Source of the DNA: Laedolimicola sp934402125
Lineage (GTDB): Bacteria; Bacillota; Clostridia; Lachnospirales; Lachnospiraceae
DNA length: 64,000 nucleotides
Direction of reading: 5' to 3'
Assembly: GCF_052065835.1 (NCBI RefSeq)
Contig: NZ_JBQHTG010000001.1
Coordinates: 806,001 to 870,000, forward strand
This document shows, one piece after another, positions 42,968 through 52,272 of the stretch; position 1 is the stretch's first letter, and each line of letters opens with the position of its first letter. The notes below the pieces were generated by a model. It was not told where the DNA came from. It was given only the letters and a program-made list of their open reading frames with translations, and did no database searches. Position numbers and translations under genes: made by a program.

Positions 42968-44155
42968 TTACAGATATTTTTTCAGAGCTTCTGCCTTGTC
43001 GGTCTTCTCCCAGGGCAGATCCAGATCGGTCCGTCCGAAATGACCGTAAGCTGCCGTCTGCTTGTAGATCGGTCTGCGCAGATCCAGCATACGGATAATG
43101 CCTGCCGGACGCAGATCAAAGTTCTCGCGGATAATCTCCACCAGCTTTGTGTCAGACAGTTTTCCGGTACCAAAGGTCTCTACGTTGATGGAGGTAGGAC
43201 GGGCTACGCCGATGGCGTAGGAAAGCTGAATCTCACACTTGTCAGCCAGGCCTGCCGCTACGATATTCTTCGCCACATAACGCGCCGCGTAAGCCGCGGA
43301 ACGGTCTACCTTGGTACAATCCTTACCGGAGAAGGCTCCGCCGCCGTGGCGCGCCATTCCGCCGTAGGTATCTACGATGATCTTACGGCCGGTCAATCCG
43401 CTGTCTCCATGGGGTCCGCCGATCACGAAACGTCCGGTGGGGTTGATGAAGAACTTGGTGTTCTCGTCTACCATCTCTGCCGGAAGGATCGGATCAAAGA
43501 CATATTTCTTAATATCCTCATGAATCTGCTCCTGGGTAACCTCCTCGCTGTGCTGGGTAGACAGAACCACAGCGTCCAGACGGAAGGGCTTGCCGTTCTC
43601 GTCATACTCTACGGTTACCTGGGTCTTGCCGTCGGGGCGAAGGTAGGTCAGAGTGCCGTCTTTACGAACCCTGGTCAGCTGAAGAGCCAGCTTATGCGCC
43701 AGCGCAATGGGATAGGGCATCAGCTCCGGAGTCTCATTAACCGCATAACCGAACATCATACCCTGATCGCCTGCGCCGATGGCCTCGATCTCGTCCTCGC
43801 TCATGAGATGCTCCTTCGCCTCCAGGGCCTTATTGACGCCCATGGCGATATCGGTGGACTGCTCGTCAATGGCGGTGATAACTGCACAGTTGTCTGCGTC
43901 AAAGCCGTATTTTCCACGGTCATAGCCGATCTCGCGAACGGTGTCGCGAACGATTTTCTGAATGTCTACATAGCCCTTGGTGGTAATCTCACCCATGACA
44001 AGCACCAGGCCTGTGGTGGTAGAGGTCTCGCAGGCTACGCGGCTCATGGGATCCTGCTCCAGCAGGGCGTCAAGAATGGCATCGGAAATCTGATCACAGA
44101 TTTTGTCCGGATGGCCTTCTGTTACAGATTCTGAGGTAAATAATAATTTTTCCAT
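42968..44155 (-). CDS. metK: S-adenosylmethionine synthetase
   Basis: Makes S-adenosylmethionine from methionine and ATP. 395 residues with FTSESVTEGHPDKICDQISD at the N-terminus, the GAGDQGMMFGYA hexapeptide motif, the GGGAFSGKD phosphate loop and IGGPHGDSGLTGRK. It is preceded by a SAM-I riboswitch whose terminator would close the gene down when SAM is plentiful, a clear feedback loop. Confidence 0.98.
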   Translation of the reverse strand: MEKLLFTSESVTEGHPDKICDQISDAILDALLEQDPMSRVACETSTTTGLVLVMGEITTKGYVDIQKIVRDTVREIGYDRGKYGFDADNCAVITAIDEQSTDIAMGVNKALEAKEHLMSEDEIEAIGAGDQGMMFGYAVNETPELMPYPIALAHKLALQLTRVRKDGTLTYLRPDGKTQVTVEYDENGKPFRLDAVVLSTQHSEEVTQEQIHEDIKKYVFDPILPAEMVDENTKFFINPTGRFVIGGPHGDSGLTGRKIIVDTYGGMARHGGGAFSGKDCTKVDRSAAYAARYVAKNIVAAGLADKCEIQLSYAIGVARPTSINVETFGTGKLSDTKLVEIIRENFDLRPAGIIRMLDLRRPIYKQTAAYGHFGRTDLDLPWEKTDKAEALKKYL

Positions 44156-44189
44156 GGTCTCTTCCTTTCTTCTTCTGATTTGTTTTTTT

Positions 44190-44225
44190 GCAAAAGTTAA
44201 GGTCCGCTGATGTTCAAGCGGACCT
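44190..44225 (-). terminator. Expression-platform terminator of the SAM-I riboswitch
   Basis: Minus-strand AGGTCCGCT pairs with AGCGGACCT around an 8-base loop and is followed by TTAACTTTT. It lies between the aptamer and metK, as expected for a transcription-attenuating SAM riboswitch. Confidence 0.78.
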
Positions 44226-44248
44226 GTTTATATCACGATAACCAAATC

Positions 44249-44350
44249 CTCTTATTGTTCGATTCAACTCGCTCAGGTTGGCACCTTCCGCGTCCGCGGG
44301 GTTGCCGTGACTTCACAGATCCTTTGTATCTCCATCACTCTGAATAAGAG
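44249..44350 (-). promoter_or_regulatory. SAM-I (S-box) riboswitch aptamer
   Basis: Minus-strand P1 is CTCTTATT (44350-44343) with AATAAGAG (44256-44249). Between them are the conserved AGAGTGATGGAGA-type P1/P2 junction, GGCAACCCC, AAGGTGCCAACC and the GAGC element in the expected order. The aptamer senses S-adenosylmethionine and lies directly ahead of metK. Confidence 0.93.
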
Positions 44351-44388
44351 AAAGTAAGACAATATTCAATTTGTTTATCTCGTGCTAT

Positions 44389-44417
44389 ACATTACACTAC
44401 TCCGGGTGTTTTGTCAA
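44389..44417 (-). promoter_or_regulatory. Promoter of the metK transcript, overlapping the murA stop
   Basis: Minus-strand TTGACA (44417-44412), 17 bases, TAATGT (44394-44389). The -35 lies across the murA stop codon (44414-44416), giving a transcript that starts about 30 bases before the riboswitch. Confidence 0.7.
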
Positions 44418-45706
44418 CCCACTCTCAGGCGAAATTTCTGAATTTCCCTCTCATCGCCAACCTTCTCCATCTCTGCTCCCAGAGAACGGAGCTTTTCATC
44501 GAAGCGCTCGTATCCGCGCTCGATATAGTGAATGTCGTCCACGATGGTGATACCGTCCGCTGCCAGGCCTGCGATAACCAGCGCCGCCCCTGCACGGAGA
44601 TCCGGACTGGACACTCTTGCGCCTGTATAGCGCTCCACGCCGTCGATAATAGCCGTATTGCCCTCCACCTTGATATTGGCTCCCATACGGGCCAGCTCGT
44701 CTACATATTTAAACCGGTTTTCGAAAATGCTTTCGGTCACAATACTGCTGCCCTTGGCCAGCGCCAGAGTTGCCGTGATCTGGGGCTGCATATCCGTCGG
44801 AAAGCCCGGATAAGGCAGTGTCTTTACATTGGTGCTGCGAAGTCCCTTGGAACAAACTACACGAACCGCGTCGTCCAGCTCTTCGATCTCACAGCCAATC
44901 TCCAGCAGCTTGGAGGTGGTAGCCTCCAGGTGCTTCGGAATCACATTCTTTACAGTCACATCGCCGCGGGTTGCCGCTGCGGCAAACATAAAGGTGCCGG
45001 CCTCAATCTGATCCGGAATGATGGAATACTCGGTGCTGTGGAGCTTCTCCACGCCTTTGATACGGATTACATCGGTACCCGCACCCTTGATATTGGCTCC
45101 CATACTGTTCAGGAAGTTCGCCACATCTACCACATGGGGCTCCTTGGCCGCATTTTCCAGGACCGTATTGCCCTCTGCCATCGCCGCCGCCATCATAATA
45201 TTGATGGTCGCTCCGACAGAAACCACGTCCAGATAAATATGGCTTCCGTGCAGTCTCGCCGCCTCTGCCATAATGGAACCGTACTCAATCTTCACCTCAG
45301 CGCCCAGGGCACGGAAGCCCTTCAGGTGCTGATCGATGGGTCTGCTGCCGATATTGCAGCCGCCGGGAAGAGGAACCTCCGCCTTCTTATACTTGCCAAG
45401 CAACGCGCCCAGAAGATAATAGGAAGCACGGATCTTCTTGATATATTCATAATCCACGCTGTAGTCGCCAATATTGGATCCGTTAATCTTCGCCGTATGA
45501 CGGTCCAGGCGCTCCACCTGCGCTCCGATCTGCTGCATGGCCTCCAGCAGGACATTGATGTCCCGTACATCCGGAAGATTCTCTATCAAAACTGTTTCAT
45601 CTGTCATAATCGCTGCGGCAAGAATCGCTAGCGCCGCATTCTTTGCTCCGCCAATCTCTACTTCGCCTACCAGGGGGTTGCCACCTTTAATCACATACTG
45701 ATCCAT
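44414..45706 (-). CDS. murA: UDP-N-acetylglucosamine 1-carboxyvinyltransferase
   Basis: First committed step of peptidoglycan synthesis: transfer of enolpyruvate from PEP to UDP-GlcNAc. 430 residues with VEIGGAKNAALAILAAA at the N-terminus and the catalytic Cys in LPGGCNIGSRPIDQH, the position attacked by fosfomycin, so it is the sensitive form. The start at 45706 follows GGGAG by five bases. A start at 45718 is too close to any ribosome site. The mRNA leader is about 170 nt and contains three hairpins. Confidence 0.96.
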   Translation of the reverse strand: MDQYVIKGGNPLVGEVEIGGAKNAALAILAAAIMTDETVLIENLPDVRDINVLLEAMQQIGAQVERLDRHTAKINGSNIGDYSVDYEYIKKIRASYYLLGALLGKYKKAEVPLPGGCNIGSRPIDQHLKGFRALGAEVKIEYGSIMAEAARLHGSHIYLDVVSVGATINIMMAAAMAEGNTVLENAAKEPHVVDVANFLNSMGANIKGAGTDVIRIKGVEKLHSTEYSIIPDQIEAGTFMFAAAATRGDVTVKNVIPKHLEATTSKLLEIGCEIEELDDAVRVVCSKGLRSTNVKTLPYPGFPTDMQPQITATLALAKGSSIVTESIFENRFKYVDELARMGANIKVEGNTAIIDGVERYTGARVSSPDLRAGAALVIAGLAADGITIVDDIHYIERGYERFDEKLRSLGAEMEKVGDEREIQKFRLRVG

Positions 45707-45878
45707 AATAACTCCCATTTCTCCGTTTTCTTACTGTCGCCGCTTCAAGCGGCCTGGTTTTATGTTCTGTGTTTATTGTCTGGGGACGCATACCTGTCCC
45801 TCTTCTAGCTTTCCTGAAATCATAGTTCTTTATACATGATGGAGAATCCTGCATGTCAGGATTCTCCGCTACAAGTCT
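45707..45878 (-). promoter_or_regulatory. Structured leader of murA
   Basis: About 170 nt from the predicted start to murA, with three hairpins: GGAGAATCCTG with CAGGATTCTCC (45841-45867), GGGAC with GTCCC (45783-45800), and GCCGCTT with AAGCGGC (45739-45753) just ahead of the ribosome site. None is followed by a good T run, so translational control or mRNA stability is more likely than attenuation. No known riboswitch is recognised. Confidence 0.45.
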
Positions 45879-45884
45879 TAGTTA

Positions 45885-45912
45885 AGTATACCACAAACTT
45901 TTTATTTGTAAA
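45885..45912 (-). promoter_or_regulatory. Promoter of murA
   Basis: Minus-strand TTTACA (45912-45907), 16 bases, TATACT (45890-45885). The rest of the 45707-46058 gap holds AT-rich sequence and the ribosome site (GAGGAG) of the HAD gene. Confidence 0.55.
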
Positions 45913-46058
45913 TACTGTATATTTCACGAAAAATGCCTGTTTTACGGGAAAAACTCTCTATCACTTATACGATTTTCCACTTGTATTCTTTTCTTCCCTT
46001 TCCAAATACACTATAATGTTTTTATATGATCTGACATTCTATAAACGAGGAGATTCTG

Positions 46059-46859
46059 ATGAAACCTGTATTCTTTATTGATTATGATAACACGATTTTC
46101 AGCCACCAGACCTGGAGTATTCCGGAAAGTGCCGTAGCTGCCCTGGAACAGCTGCAAAAGGACGGCTATAAGGTCGTTCTGGCCAGCGGCCGCGCCTTTC
46201 GAAGCTCCGATCTGCCTCCGGAATTTGAGGGCCGCTTTACGCCGGACTGTCTGGTCAGCTCCAACGGCGCCCTGATTGAAATCGAGGGAGAGCTGGTCTG
46301 GGAAAAATATTTTGATCCGGATCTGCAGAAGCGGATTCTGGACTATGTGCTGGAAAAAAATTACTGTCTGATGTCCGGCTACGATGGAACCTGGTACGTC
46401 TCGAATCTGGAACGCCTCCTGGAAAATGCTTCTCCCCTGCGCAGGGCTCTAATGCCAAAAAGCGGGGAAGCCTTTCTCGAACTCTATCATAAACGGCTGC
46501 CCGCCTTTTTCATCGCGGATTCCAAGGAGGTTATCGCGGATATGCAGACTCAGTTTCCGGAGACCAAGCTGCTGTATATGGGCGATAATCTGGGCGGTGC
46601 GGACATTATTCCCCGGGAAAATGGCAAGGTCATGGGCGCCAGGCGGATTCTGGAGCACTATCACACCACTCTTGAAAACTGTGTCGCCATCGGCGACAGC
46701 ATGAACGATGTGGAGCTCATCGAAGCCGCCGGCTTCGGCGTCGCCATGGGAAATGCCATGCCGGAGGTACAGGCTATGGCAGATTATGTGACTGCCGATA
46801 TCGATCACGACGGGCTGGCGCAGGCTATCCGCAAGGCACGGGAGCATTTCGCAAACTAA
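46059..46859 (+). CDS. HAD-superfamily Cof-type phosphatase
   Basis: Haloacid-dehalogenase-fold sugar- or nucleotide-phosphate phosphatase of the Cof/YidA type, 266 residues. Motif I is FIDYDNT (DxD nucleophile pair), motif II is LASGR with SSNGALIE following, and motif IV is AIGDSMNDVELIEAAGFGVAMGNA. A C2-type cap lies at about 80-190. The substrate cannot be predicted. Divergent from murA, with its own terminator. Confidence 0.92.
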   Translation: MKPVFFIDYDNTIFSHQTWSIPESAVAALEQLQKDGYKVVLASGRAFRSSDLPPEFEGRFTPDCLVSSNGALIEIEGELVWEKYFDPDLQKRILDYVLEKNYCLMSGYDGTWYVSNLERLLENASPLRRALMPKSGEAFLELYHKRLPAFFIADSKEVIADMQTQFPETKLLYMGDNLGGADIIPRENGKVMGARRILEHYHTTLENCVAIGDSMNDVELIEAAGFGVAMGNAMPEVQAMADYVTADIDHDGLAQAIRKAREHFAN

Positions 46860-46870
46860 AAAATTGTCTC

Positions 46871-46920
46871 AGAAAAGGCTTCACACCCTGCCCTATTACG
46901 CACGGTGTAAAGCCTTTTCT
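46871..46920. terminator. Bidirectional terminator after the HAD gene
   Basis: AGAAAAGGCTT-c-ACACC pairs with GGTGT-a-AAGCCTTTTCT around a loop of about 16 bases, between convergent genes. Confidence 0.85.
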
Positions 46921-46921
46921 T

Positions 46922-47326
46922 CTAAAACAATCCGCCGCACCGCCGCTCCCGTCTCCGGCACCTGCGGCTGTACATCTCATTCAGCAGCATGACCGTTACG
47001 AAATCCTCCAGCCAGTTACGTCCATTTACCTCCTGCATCATCAGATCGTCCTGATAAGCGCTCTTATCCAGCTGATCATAAATTTTACGGCTCAACCGGC
47101 GCAGCATCAGCTGATCCGGATACTCGTCGAACATAAAGCTGCCCTCGTATTCCTGCATATCGCAGGCCTTCTCTACCAGCGGCTGGATACGTCTTGCAAG
47201 CGCCGGATACAGCTCCCGAAAGCGTCTCTGATCCCGCGTCTTTTCATCCTCCCATGGCAGGAAAGGGTAAAACGGATACGTCTGATACATTCCGAAATCG
47301 GATCCCGGCTCCTCATAATATCTCAT
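46922..47326 (-). CDS. Hypothetical protein downstream of the atp operon
   Basis: About 134 residues. The N-terminus is Tyr/Pro-rich (YYEEPGSDFGMYQTYPFYPF). It has a central helical part with MFDEYPDQLMLRRLSRKIYDQL and ends in RRCRRRERRCGGLF, very basic with two Cys. No family recognised. The start at 47326 follows AAGGA. A longer frame from 47416 would read through the atp terminator. The Tyr-rich start resembles some spore-coat-type proteins, a weak hint only. It is probably transcribed by read-through past the atpC terminator or from an unseen promoter. Confidence 0.6.
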   Translation of the reverse strand: MRYYEEPGSDFGMYQTYPFYPFLPWEDEKTRDQRRFRELYPALARRIQPLVEKACDMQEYEGSFMFDEYPDQLMLRRLSRKIYDQLDKSAYQDDLMMQEVNGRNWLEDFVTVMLLNEMYSRRCRRRERRCGGLF

Positions 47327-47353
47327 GGGAATATCCTTTTTGTAGTAGTATAT

Positions 47354-47397
47354 GAAAAAACCGGGTGTTCGTGCGCCTGCACTCCACAGACACCCGG
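47354..47397 (-). terminator. Terminator of the atp operon
   Basis: Minus-strand CCGGGTGT pairs with ACACCCGG around a long loop and is followed by six T. It lies just after atpC. Confidence 0.82.
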
Positions 47398-47422
47398 ACA
47401 TCCGGTTTTCATCCATTCATCC

Positions 47423-47830
47423 TTACCCTTTTACATCCAGACGGAGCAACGCCCGTTTCAGGCGCGCTTCCGCAAGGCGGTAATCGCGTTCGTCAAGATT
47501 CTTATTCTCCAGAAGCTTCTCAGCGCGGGCCTTTGCTTTCTCCGCACGTTCCTCGTCGATATCCTCTTTCCACTCCCAGGTAGTCGCCATGACACGACAT
47601 GTCCCGTTCATCATAGAAAGCATACCGCCGATGCAGGCTGCCTCCCGGACACTTCCGTCCGGAAGCGCCACATGGGCGTGTCCCATACCGAGAGCCGTAC
47701 AGAAATTACTGTGTCCGGCCAGAATCGCCTGATCTCCGGTCATCGTCCTGCACACGATCCGCTCTGCCTCTCCTTCGAAAAGCAGTCCGTCCGGCGTTCC
47801 GATTCGTAATGGAAAAGTCTTCATAGACAT
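47423..47830 (-). CDS. atpC: ATP synthase epsilon subunit
   Basis: Central-stalk subunit linking the rotor to F1 and tuning ATPase activity, 135 residues. An N-terminal beta-sandwich with FPLRIGTPDGLLFEGEAERI and DQAILAGHSNFCTALG, and a C-terminal helical hairpin (RAEKAKARAEKLLENKN). Last gene of the operon before its terminator, 6 bases after atpD. Confidence 0.95.
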   Translation of the reverse strand: MSMKTFPLRIGTPDGLLFEGEAERIVCRTMTGDQAILAGHSNFCTALGMGHAHVALPDGSVREAACIGGMLSMMNGTCRVMATTWEWKEDIDEERAEKAKARAEKLLENKNLDERDYRLAEARLKRALLRLDVKG

Positions 47831-47836
47831 CCTCCT

Positions 47837-49231
47837 TTACAGATTCTTCGCTCTCTCAAATACATCGTCGATGGTACCTGCCATCAGGAAGCAGCTCTCC
47901 GGAATCTCGTCGCACTCGCCGTCCAGAATCATACGGAAGCCACGCAGGGTCTCCTTCAGCGGAACATAGCTTCCCGGCATACCGGTAAACTGCTCTGCCA
48001 CAGAGAAGCTCTGGGACAGGAAACGCTGTACCTTACGCGCCCGGTTTACGGTCTGCTTATCTTCTTCAGACAGCTCGTCCATACCCATGATGGCGATGAT
48101 ATCCTGCAGCTCCTTATAACGCTGCAGTACCTGCTGTACCGCACGGGCAACCTCATAATGCTCGGTTCCTACGATCTCCGGGGACAGAATCCGGCTGGTG
48201 GAATCCAGCGGATCAACGGCCGGATAGATACCCTGGGCACTGATCTCACGGGAAAGTACCGTGGTCGCGTCCAGATGGGTAAAGGTAGTAGCCGGAGCCG
48301 GGTCAGTCAGGTCATCCGCAGGCACATATACGGCCTGAACAGAAGTGATGGAACCCTTTCTGGTGGAAGTGATACGCTCCTGCAGCGCACCCATCTCCGT
48401 AGCCAGAGTCGGCTGGTAACCTACTGCGGACGGCATACGTCCAAGCAAAGCGGACACCTCGGATCCTGCCTGGGTAAAACGGAAAATATTGTCAATAAAC
48501 AGAAGCACGTCCTGATTCTTCACATCACGGAAATACTCTGCCATCGTCAGTCCGGAAAGACCCACACGCATACGCGCTCCGGGGGGCTCGTTCATCTGAC
48601 CATAGACCAGGGCGGTCTTGTCGATAACGCCGCTCTCCTTCATTTCGTTATAAAGGTCGTTACCCTCACGGGTACGCTCTCCTACACCGGTAAATACGGA
48701 AATACCGCCGTGAGCTGTCGCTACGTTGTGGATCAGCTCCATGATCAGGACGGTCTTACCTACTCCCGCACCACCGAACAGACCGATCTTACCACCCTTT
48801 GCGTAGGGGCAAATCAGATCGACAACCTTGATACCGGTCTCCAGAATCTCGGTAGCCGGTACCTGCTCCTCGTAAGCCGGAGCCTGACGGTGAATGGACC
48901 AGTGCTCCTTTGCCTCCGGAGCCGGCTGATTGTCTACCGGATCGCCCAGAAGATTGAATACACGGCCAAGGCATTCCTCTCCTACCGGAACCTCGATGGG
49001 CTTGCCGGTATCCAGGGCCTTTGCTCCTCTGACCAGACCGTCAGTGGAGTTCATGGCGATACAGCGGACCGTATTGTCACCGATCTGCTGTGCCACCTCA
49101 ACGGTCAGCTTCGTACCGTTGTTATCGATTTCAATGGCGTTCAGCAGTGCAGGCAGCTCGTCATGGGCGAACCGGATGTCCAGAACCGGTCCGGTAATCT
49201 GCACTACTTCACCAATGTGTTTTTCACTCAT
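47837..49231 (-). CDS. atpD: ATP synthase beta subunit
   Basis: Catalytic subunit of F1, 464 residues. P-loop FGGAGVGKTVLIMEL (about 147-161), GVGERTREGNDLY with the catalytic Glu, LLFIDNIFRFTQAGSEVSA as Walker B, and the C-terminal QSFSVAEQFTG region. It lies between atpG and atpC in the usual order. Confidence 0.98.
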   Translation of the reverse strand: MSEKHIGEVVQITGPVLDIRFAHDELPALLNAIEIDNNGTKLTVEVAQQIGDNTVRCIAMNSTDGLVRGAKALDTGKPIEVPVGEECLGRVFNLLGDPVDNQPAPEAKEHWSIHRQAPAYEEQVPATEILETGIKVVDLICPYAKGGKIGLFGGAGVGKTVLIMELIHNVATAHGGISVFTGVGERTREGNDLYNEMKESGVIDKTALVYGQMNEPPGARMRVGLSGLTMAEYFRDVKNQDVLLFIDNIFRFTQAGSEVSALLGRMPSAVGYQPTLATEMGALQERITSTRKGSITSVQAVYVPADDLTDPAPATTFTHLDATTVLSREISAQGIYPAVDPLDSTSRILSPEIVGTEHYEVARAVQQVLQRYKELQDIIAIMGMDELSEEDKQTVNRARKVQRFLSQSFSVAEQFTGMPGSYVPLKETLRGFRMILDGECDEIPESCFLMAGTIDDVFERAKNL

Positions 49232-49289
49232 TCCTGAATCTCCTTATTTTGATTCCTAGTTCAGGTTGCAGGCTTTCGCCCGCACCTCA

Positions 49290-50147
49290 TCAGATGCCTT
49301 CCGCACCTCCAACAATCTCTGTGATTTCCTGCGTTATGCTGGCCTGACGGGCTCTGTTATAAAACAGGTTCAGGTTTTCGATCATTTCCTCCGCATTGCC
49401 GGTAGCGGCCTCCATGGCCATTCTCCGGGCCGCCAGCTCGCTGGCCTGGGCCTCGCAGACGCCGCCGTAGATCAGTCCCGCCAGATACTCCGGCACGATG
49501 GCGTCAAAGACCTCCTCCGCGCTGGGATCGTAGAGAATCAGGTTCCGCACCGGTTCCTTCTTCTCTTCCATTCTGCTCAGATCTGCCAACGGCAGCATGG
49601 ATATAATATCCGGCTGCTGTGACAGCATAGATACGAACTTTGTATAACAAAGCTCGATATGACCGAATTCCTTGTTTTTGAATTCCCTGCAAAGCATATT
49701 TGCCATCTCAAAGCAGTTGGCTACCGAGACGTCCTCGATCTCCGCGTACTTCTCTGTGATACAGGGAATTCCCTTTCTCCGGTAATGCTCCACAGCCTTC
49801 TTGCCGATGGGCAGCACCACACAATCCTTTCCTTCCATGGCCGCTTCCACAGCCTTGAACATATTGGAATTGTAGCCGCCGGCCAGTCCGCGGTCACCCG
49901 CCAGGACTACATAGCAGCATTTCTCAGAATCTGCCTCCCGCACATATACAGATGTGAAATCCGTATTGCCGTCGGCGATATCCTGCAGGGTCTCATGAAG
50001 CTCCCGGAAATAAGGACGGCAGGTTTCTGCTCGTTCCTTTGCTTTACGCAGTTTGGAGGATGCTACAAGTTCCATCGCTTTGGTGATCTGCATGGTGCTC
50101 TGCACACTTCGGATACGCAGCTTCACCGCTTTCATATTTGCAGCCAT
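49290..50147 (-). CDS. atpG: ATP synthase gamma subunit
   Basis: Rotating central-stalk subunit, 285 residues. Long N- and C-terminal helices (VKLRIRSVQSTMQITKAMEL and LNLFYNRARQASITQEITEI) pack as a coiled coil inside F1, with a Rossmann-like middle (VVLAGDRGLAGGYN). It is encoded 19 bases after atpA. Confidence 0.96.
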   Translation of the reverse strand: MAANMKAVKLRIRSVQSTMQITKAMELVASSKLRKAKERAETCRPYFRELHETLQDIADGNTDFTSVYVREADSEKCCYVVLAGDRGLAGGYNSNMFKAVEAAMEGKDCVVLPIGKKAVEHYRRKGIPCITEKYAEIEDVSVANCFEMANMLCREFKNKEFGHIELCYTKFVSMLSQQPDIISMLPLADLSRMEEKKEPVRNLILYDPSAEEVFDAIVPEYLAGLIYGGVCEAQASELAARRMAMEAATGNAEEMIENLNLFYNRARQASITQEITEIVGGAEGI

Positions 50148-50166
50148 ATGCTTCCTCCTCTATCAC

Positions 50167-51696
50167 TTATTTTTCAGGCTTTGTATTCAGAAACTGCTCT
50201 GTATAAGCCTCCAGAGCGCTCTTCAGCTTCTCCTCTGTATCCGCCTCCAGCTTACCTGTAGAACGGATCTCCTGCATAGCCACAGCGCCTGTGGCGTCGG
50301 TATCCAGGTAGGTATAGAGACCGGCCTCGTATGCCTTTACATCCTCGGTATCGATCCGAATCAGGATTCCCTTGGTAACCGCATACAGAATCGCTACCTG
50401 CTTCTCTACCGGAACCGGGGCGTTCTGGTTCTGCTTCAGAACCTCTACGATACGGGCTCCCTGCTCCAGACGCGCCTTGGTATCCGCATCCAGGTCAGAA
50501 CCGAACTGGGCAAAGCTCTGCAGCTCGCGGTACTGGGAATACAGAAGCTTCAGGGTTCCGGCTACCTTCTTCATCGCCTTAATCTGAGCGTTGCCTCCTA
50601 CTCGGGATACGGAGATACCCGGGTTTACCGCCGGCATAACGCCGGAGTGGAACAGCTCGGTCTCCAGGAAGATCTGTCCGTCCGTGATGGAGATTACATT
50701 GGTCGGAATATAAGCGGATACGTCTCCGGCCTGGGTCTCGATGATCGGCAGAGCCGTCAGGGAACCGCCGCCATGGGCGTCATCCAGCTTCGCCGCACGC
50801 TCCAGAAGTCTGGAATGCAGATAGAATACATCACCCGGATAAGCCTCACGGCCGGGCGGACGGCGAATCAGCAGGGAGAGTGCACGGTACGCAACCGCGT
50901 GCTTGGTCAGATCGTCATAGATGATCAGCACATGCTTTCCCTGATTCATAAAGTACTCGCCCATGGCACAGCCGGAATAGGGCGCGATATACTGCAGCGG
51001 GCTTGCCTCGGATGCAGTCGCGGCTACAACCATGGTGTAATCCATGGCGCCGTTTTTCGTCAAAGTCTCTACCAGATTGGCTACGGTGGAACGCTTCTGA
51101 CCGATGGCTACATAGATACAGATTACGTCCTGTCCCTTCTGGTTAATAATGGTGTCTACCGCAATGGCAGTCTTACCGGTCTGACGGTCGCCGATGATCA
51201 GCTCACGCTGCCCTCTTCCAATCGGCACCATGGAGTCGATTGCCTTGATACCGGTCTGCAGCGGCTCGGATACGCTCTTTCTCTCACAGATTCCGGGAGC
51301 CGGGCTCTCAATCGGGCGGAAGGTATCCGTCACAATGGGGCCTGCGCCGTCGATAGGCTGTCCCAGGGCGTTGACAACACGTCCGATCATTGCTTCGCCG
51401 ACCGGAACGGATACGACCTTGCCGGTACGTTTTACAGTCTGACCCTCGCTGATGTTCTCATCGGAACCGAACAATACGATGGACACGCTGTTTTCTTCCA
51501 GGTTCTGCGCCATACCAAAGCTGCCGTCCTCAAATTCCAGCAGCTCGCCGGCCATACAGTTGATAAGCCCGCTTGCTCTGGCAATACCGTCACCAACCAT
51601 CAAAACCGTACCGGTTTCGTTCTGCTGGATAGCATTGTCATAGTATTTGATCTGGCTGCGGATGACCTTGGAGATTTCTTCTGGTTTTAATTGCAT
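50167..51696 (-). CDS. atpA: ATP synthase alpha subunit
   Basis: Non-catalytic nucleotide-binding subunit of F1, 509 residues. P-loop [14 protein letters not shown] (about 169-182), [15 protein letters not shown] and [20 protein letters not shown]-type segments, and the family signature [17 protein letters not shown]. Order and spacing fit the standard operon. Confidence 0.98.
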   Translation of the reverse strand: [509 protein letters not shown]

Positions 51697-51732
51697 GTTT
51701 CCATTCCCATCCTTATAAACAGTTTTTTAGGT

Positions 51733-52272
51733 TTACACTACTACTTCGTTCAATTTTCTGGAAATTCCTGACATTCTGGCCTGAACCGTTCCGTCAAGCT
51801 GCTTTCCTTCCAGTTCCACACGCAGGCCCGCCACCACAGAAGCATCCAGCTTCTGTACCAGCTCCACGGTCTTGCCGCTGAGCTTCTGAAGCTTGTCCTT
51901 CAAGGCTGCAAGCTGGGCATCGCTTAAGGCAACCGCACTGGTCACCACCGCTTCCGCGATTCCATGCTCCGCGTGATAACGCCGTGTAAATTCTTCGCAG
52001 CAGCCTGCGAATTCTCCAAGAAGATTCCGTTCACACAGCAGTTTCATAAAATTCACCAAATAACGCTCTGCCTGGCCGCCAAAGGCTTCCTCGATAAGCT
52101 TTGTCCGCTCGCCCTTCGGAACGGAGGGCTCGGAAAGCAGCTTCACATAATCGGGATTTTCCCGGAAAATAATCCGGATTTCCTTCATCTGTTCCCAGAT
52201 GACGTCCGTAAGATTTTCTTCGGCAGCGAGGTCATAGAGACTGCCGCCATACAATCTGGCGTACTGTGTCAT
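51733..52272 (-). CDS. atpH: ATP synthase delta subunit
   Basis: Peripheral-stalk subunit joining F1 to the b subunits, 179 residues. A helical N-terminal domain (YARLYGGSLYDLAAEENLTD) and the OSCP-type C-terminus (VELVQKLDASVVAGLRVELEGK). Its ATG overlaps the atpF stop (52269-52272), so the two stalk subunits are coupled. Confidence 0.94.
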   Translation of the reverse strand: MTQYARLYGGSLYDLAAEENLTDVIWEQMKEIRIIFRENPDYVKLLSEPSVPKGERTKLIEEAFGGQAERYLVNFMKLLCERNLLGEFAGCCEEFTRRYHAEHGIAEAVVTSAVALSDAQLAALKDKLQKLSGKTVELVQKLDASVVAGLRVELEGKQLDGTVQARMSGISRKLNEVVV

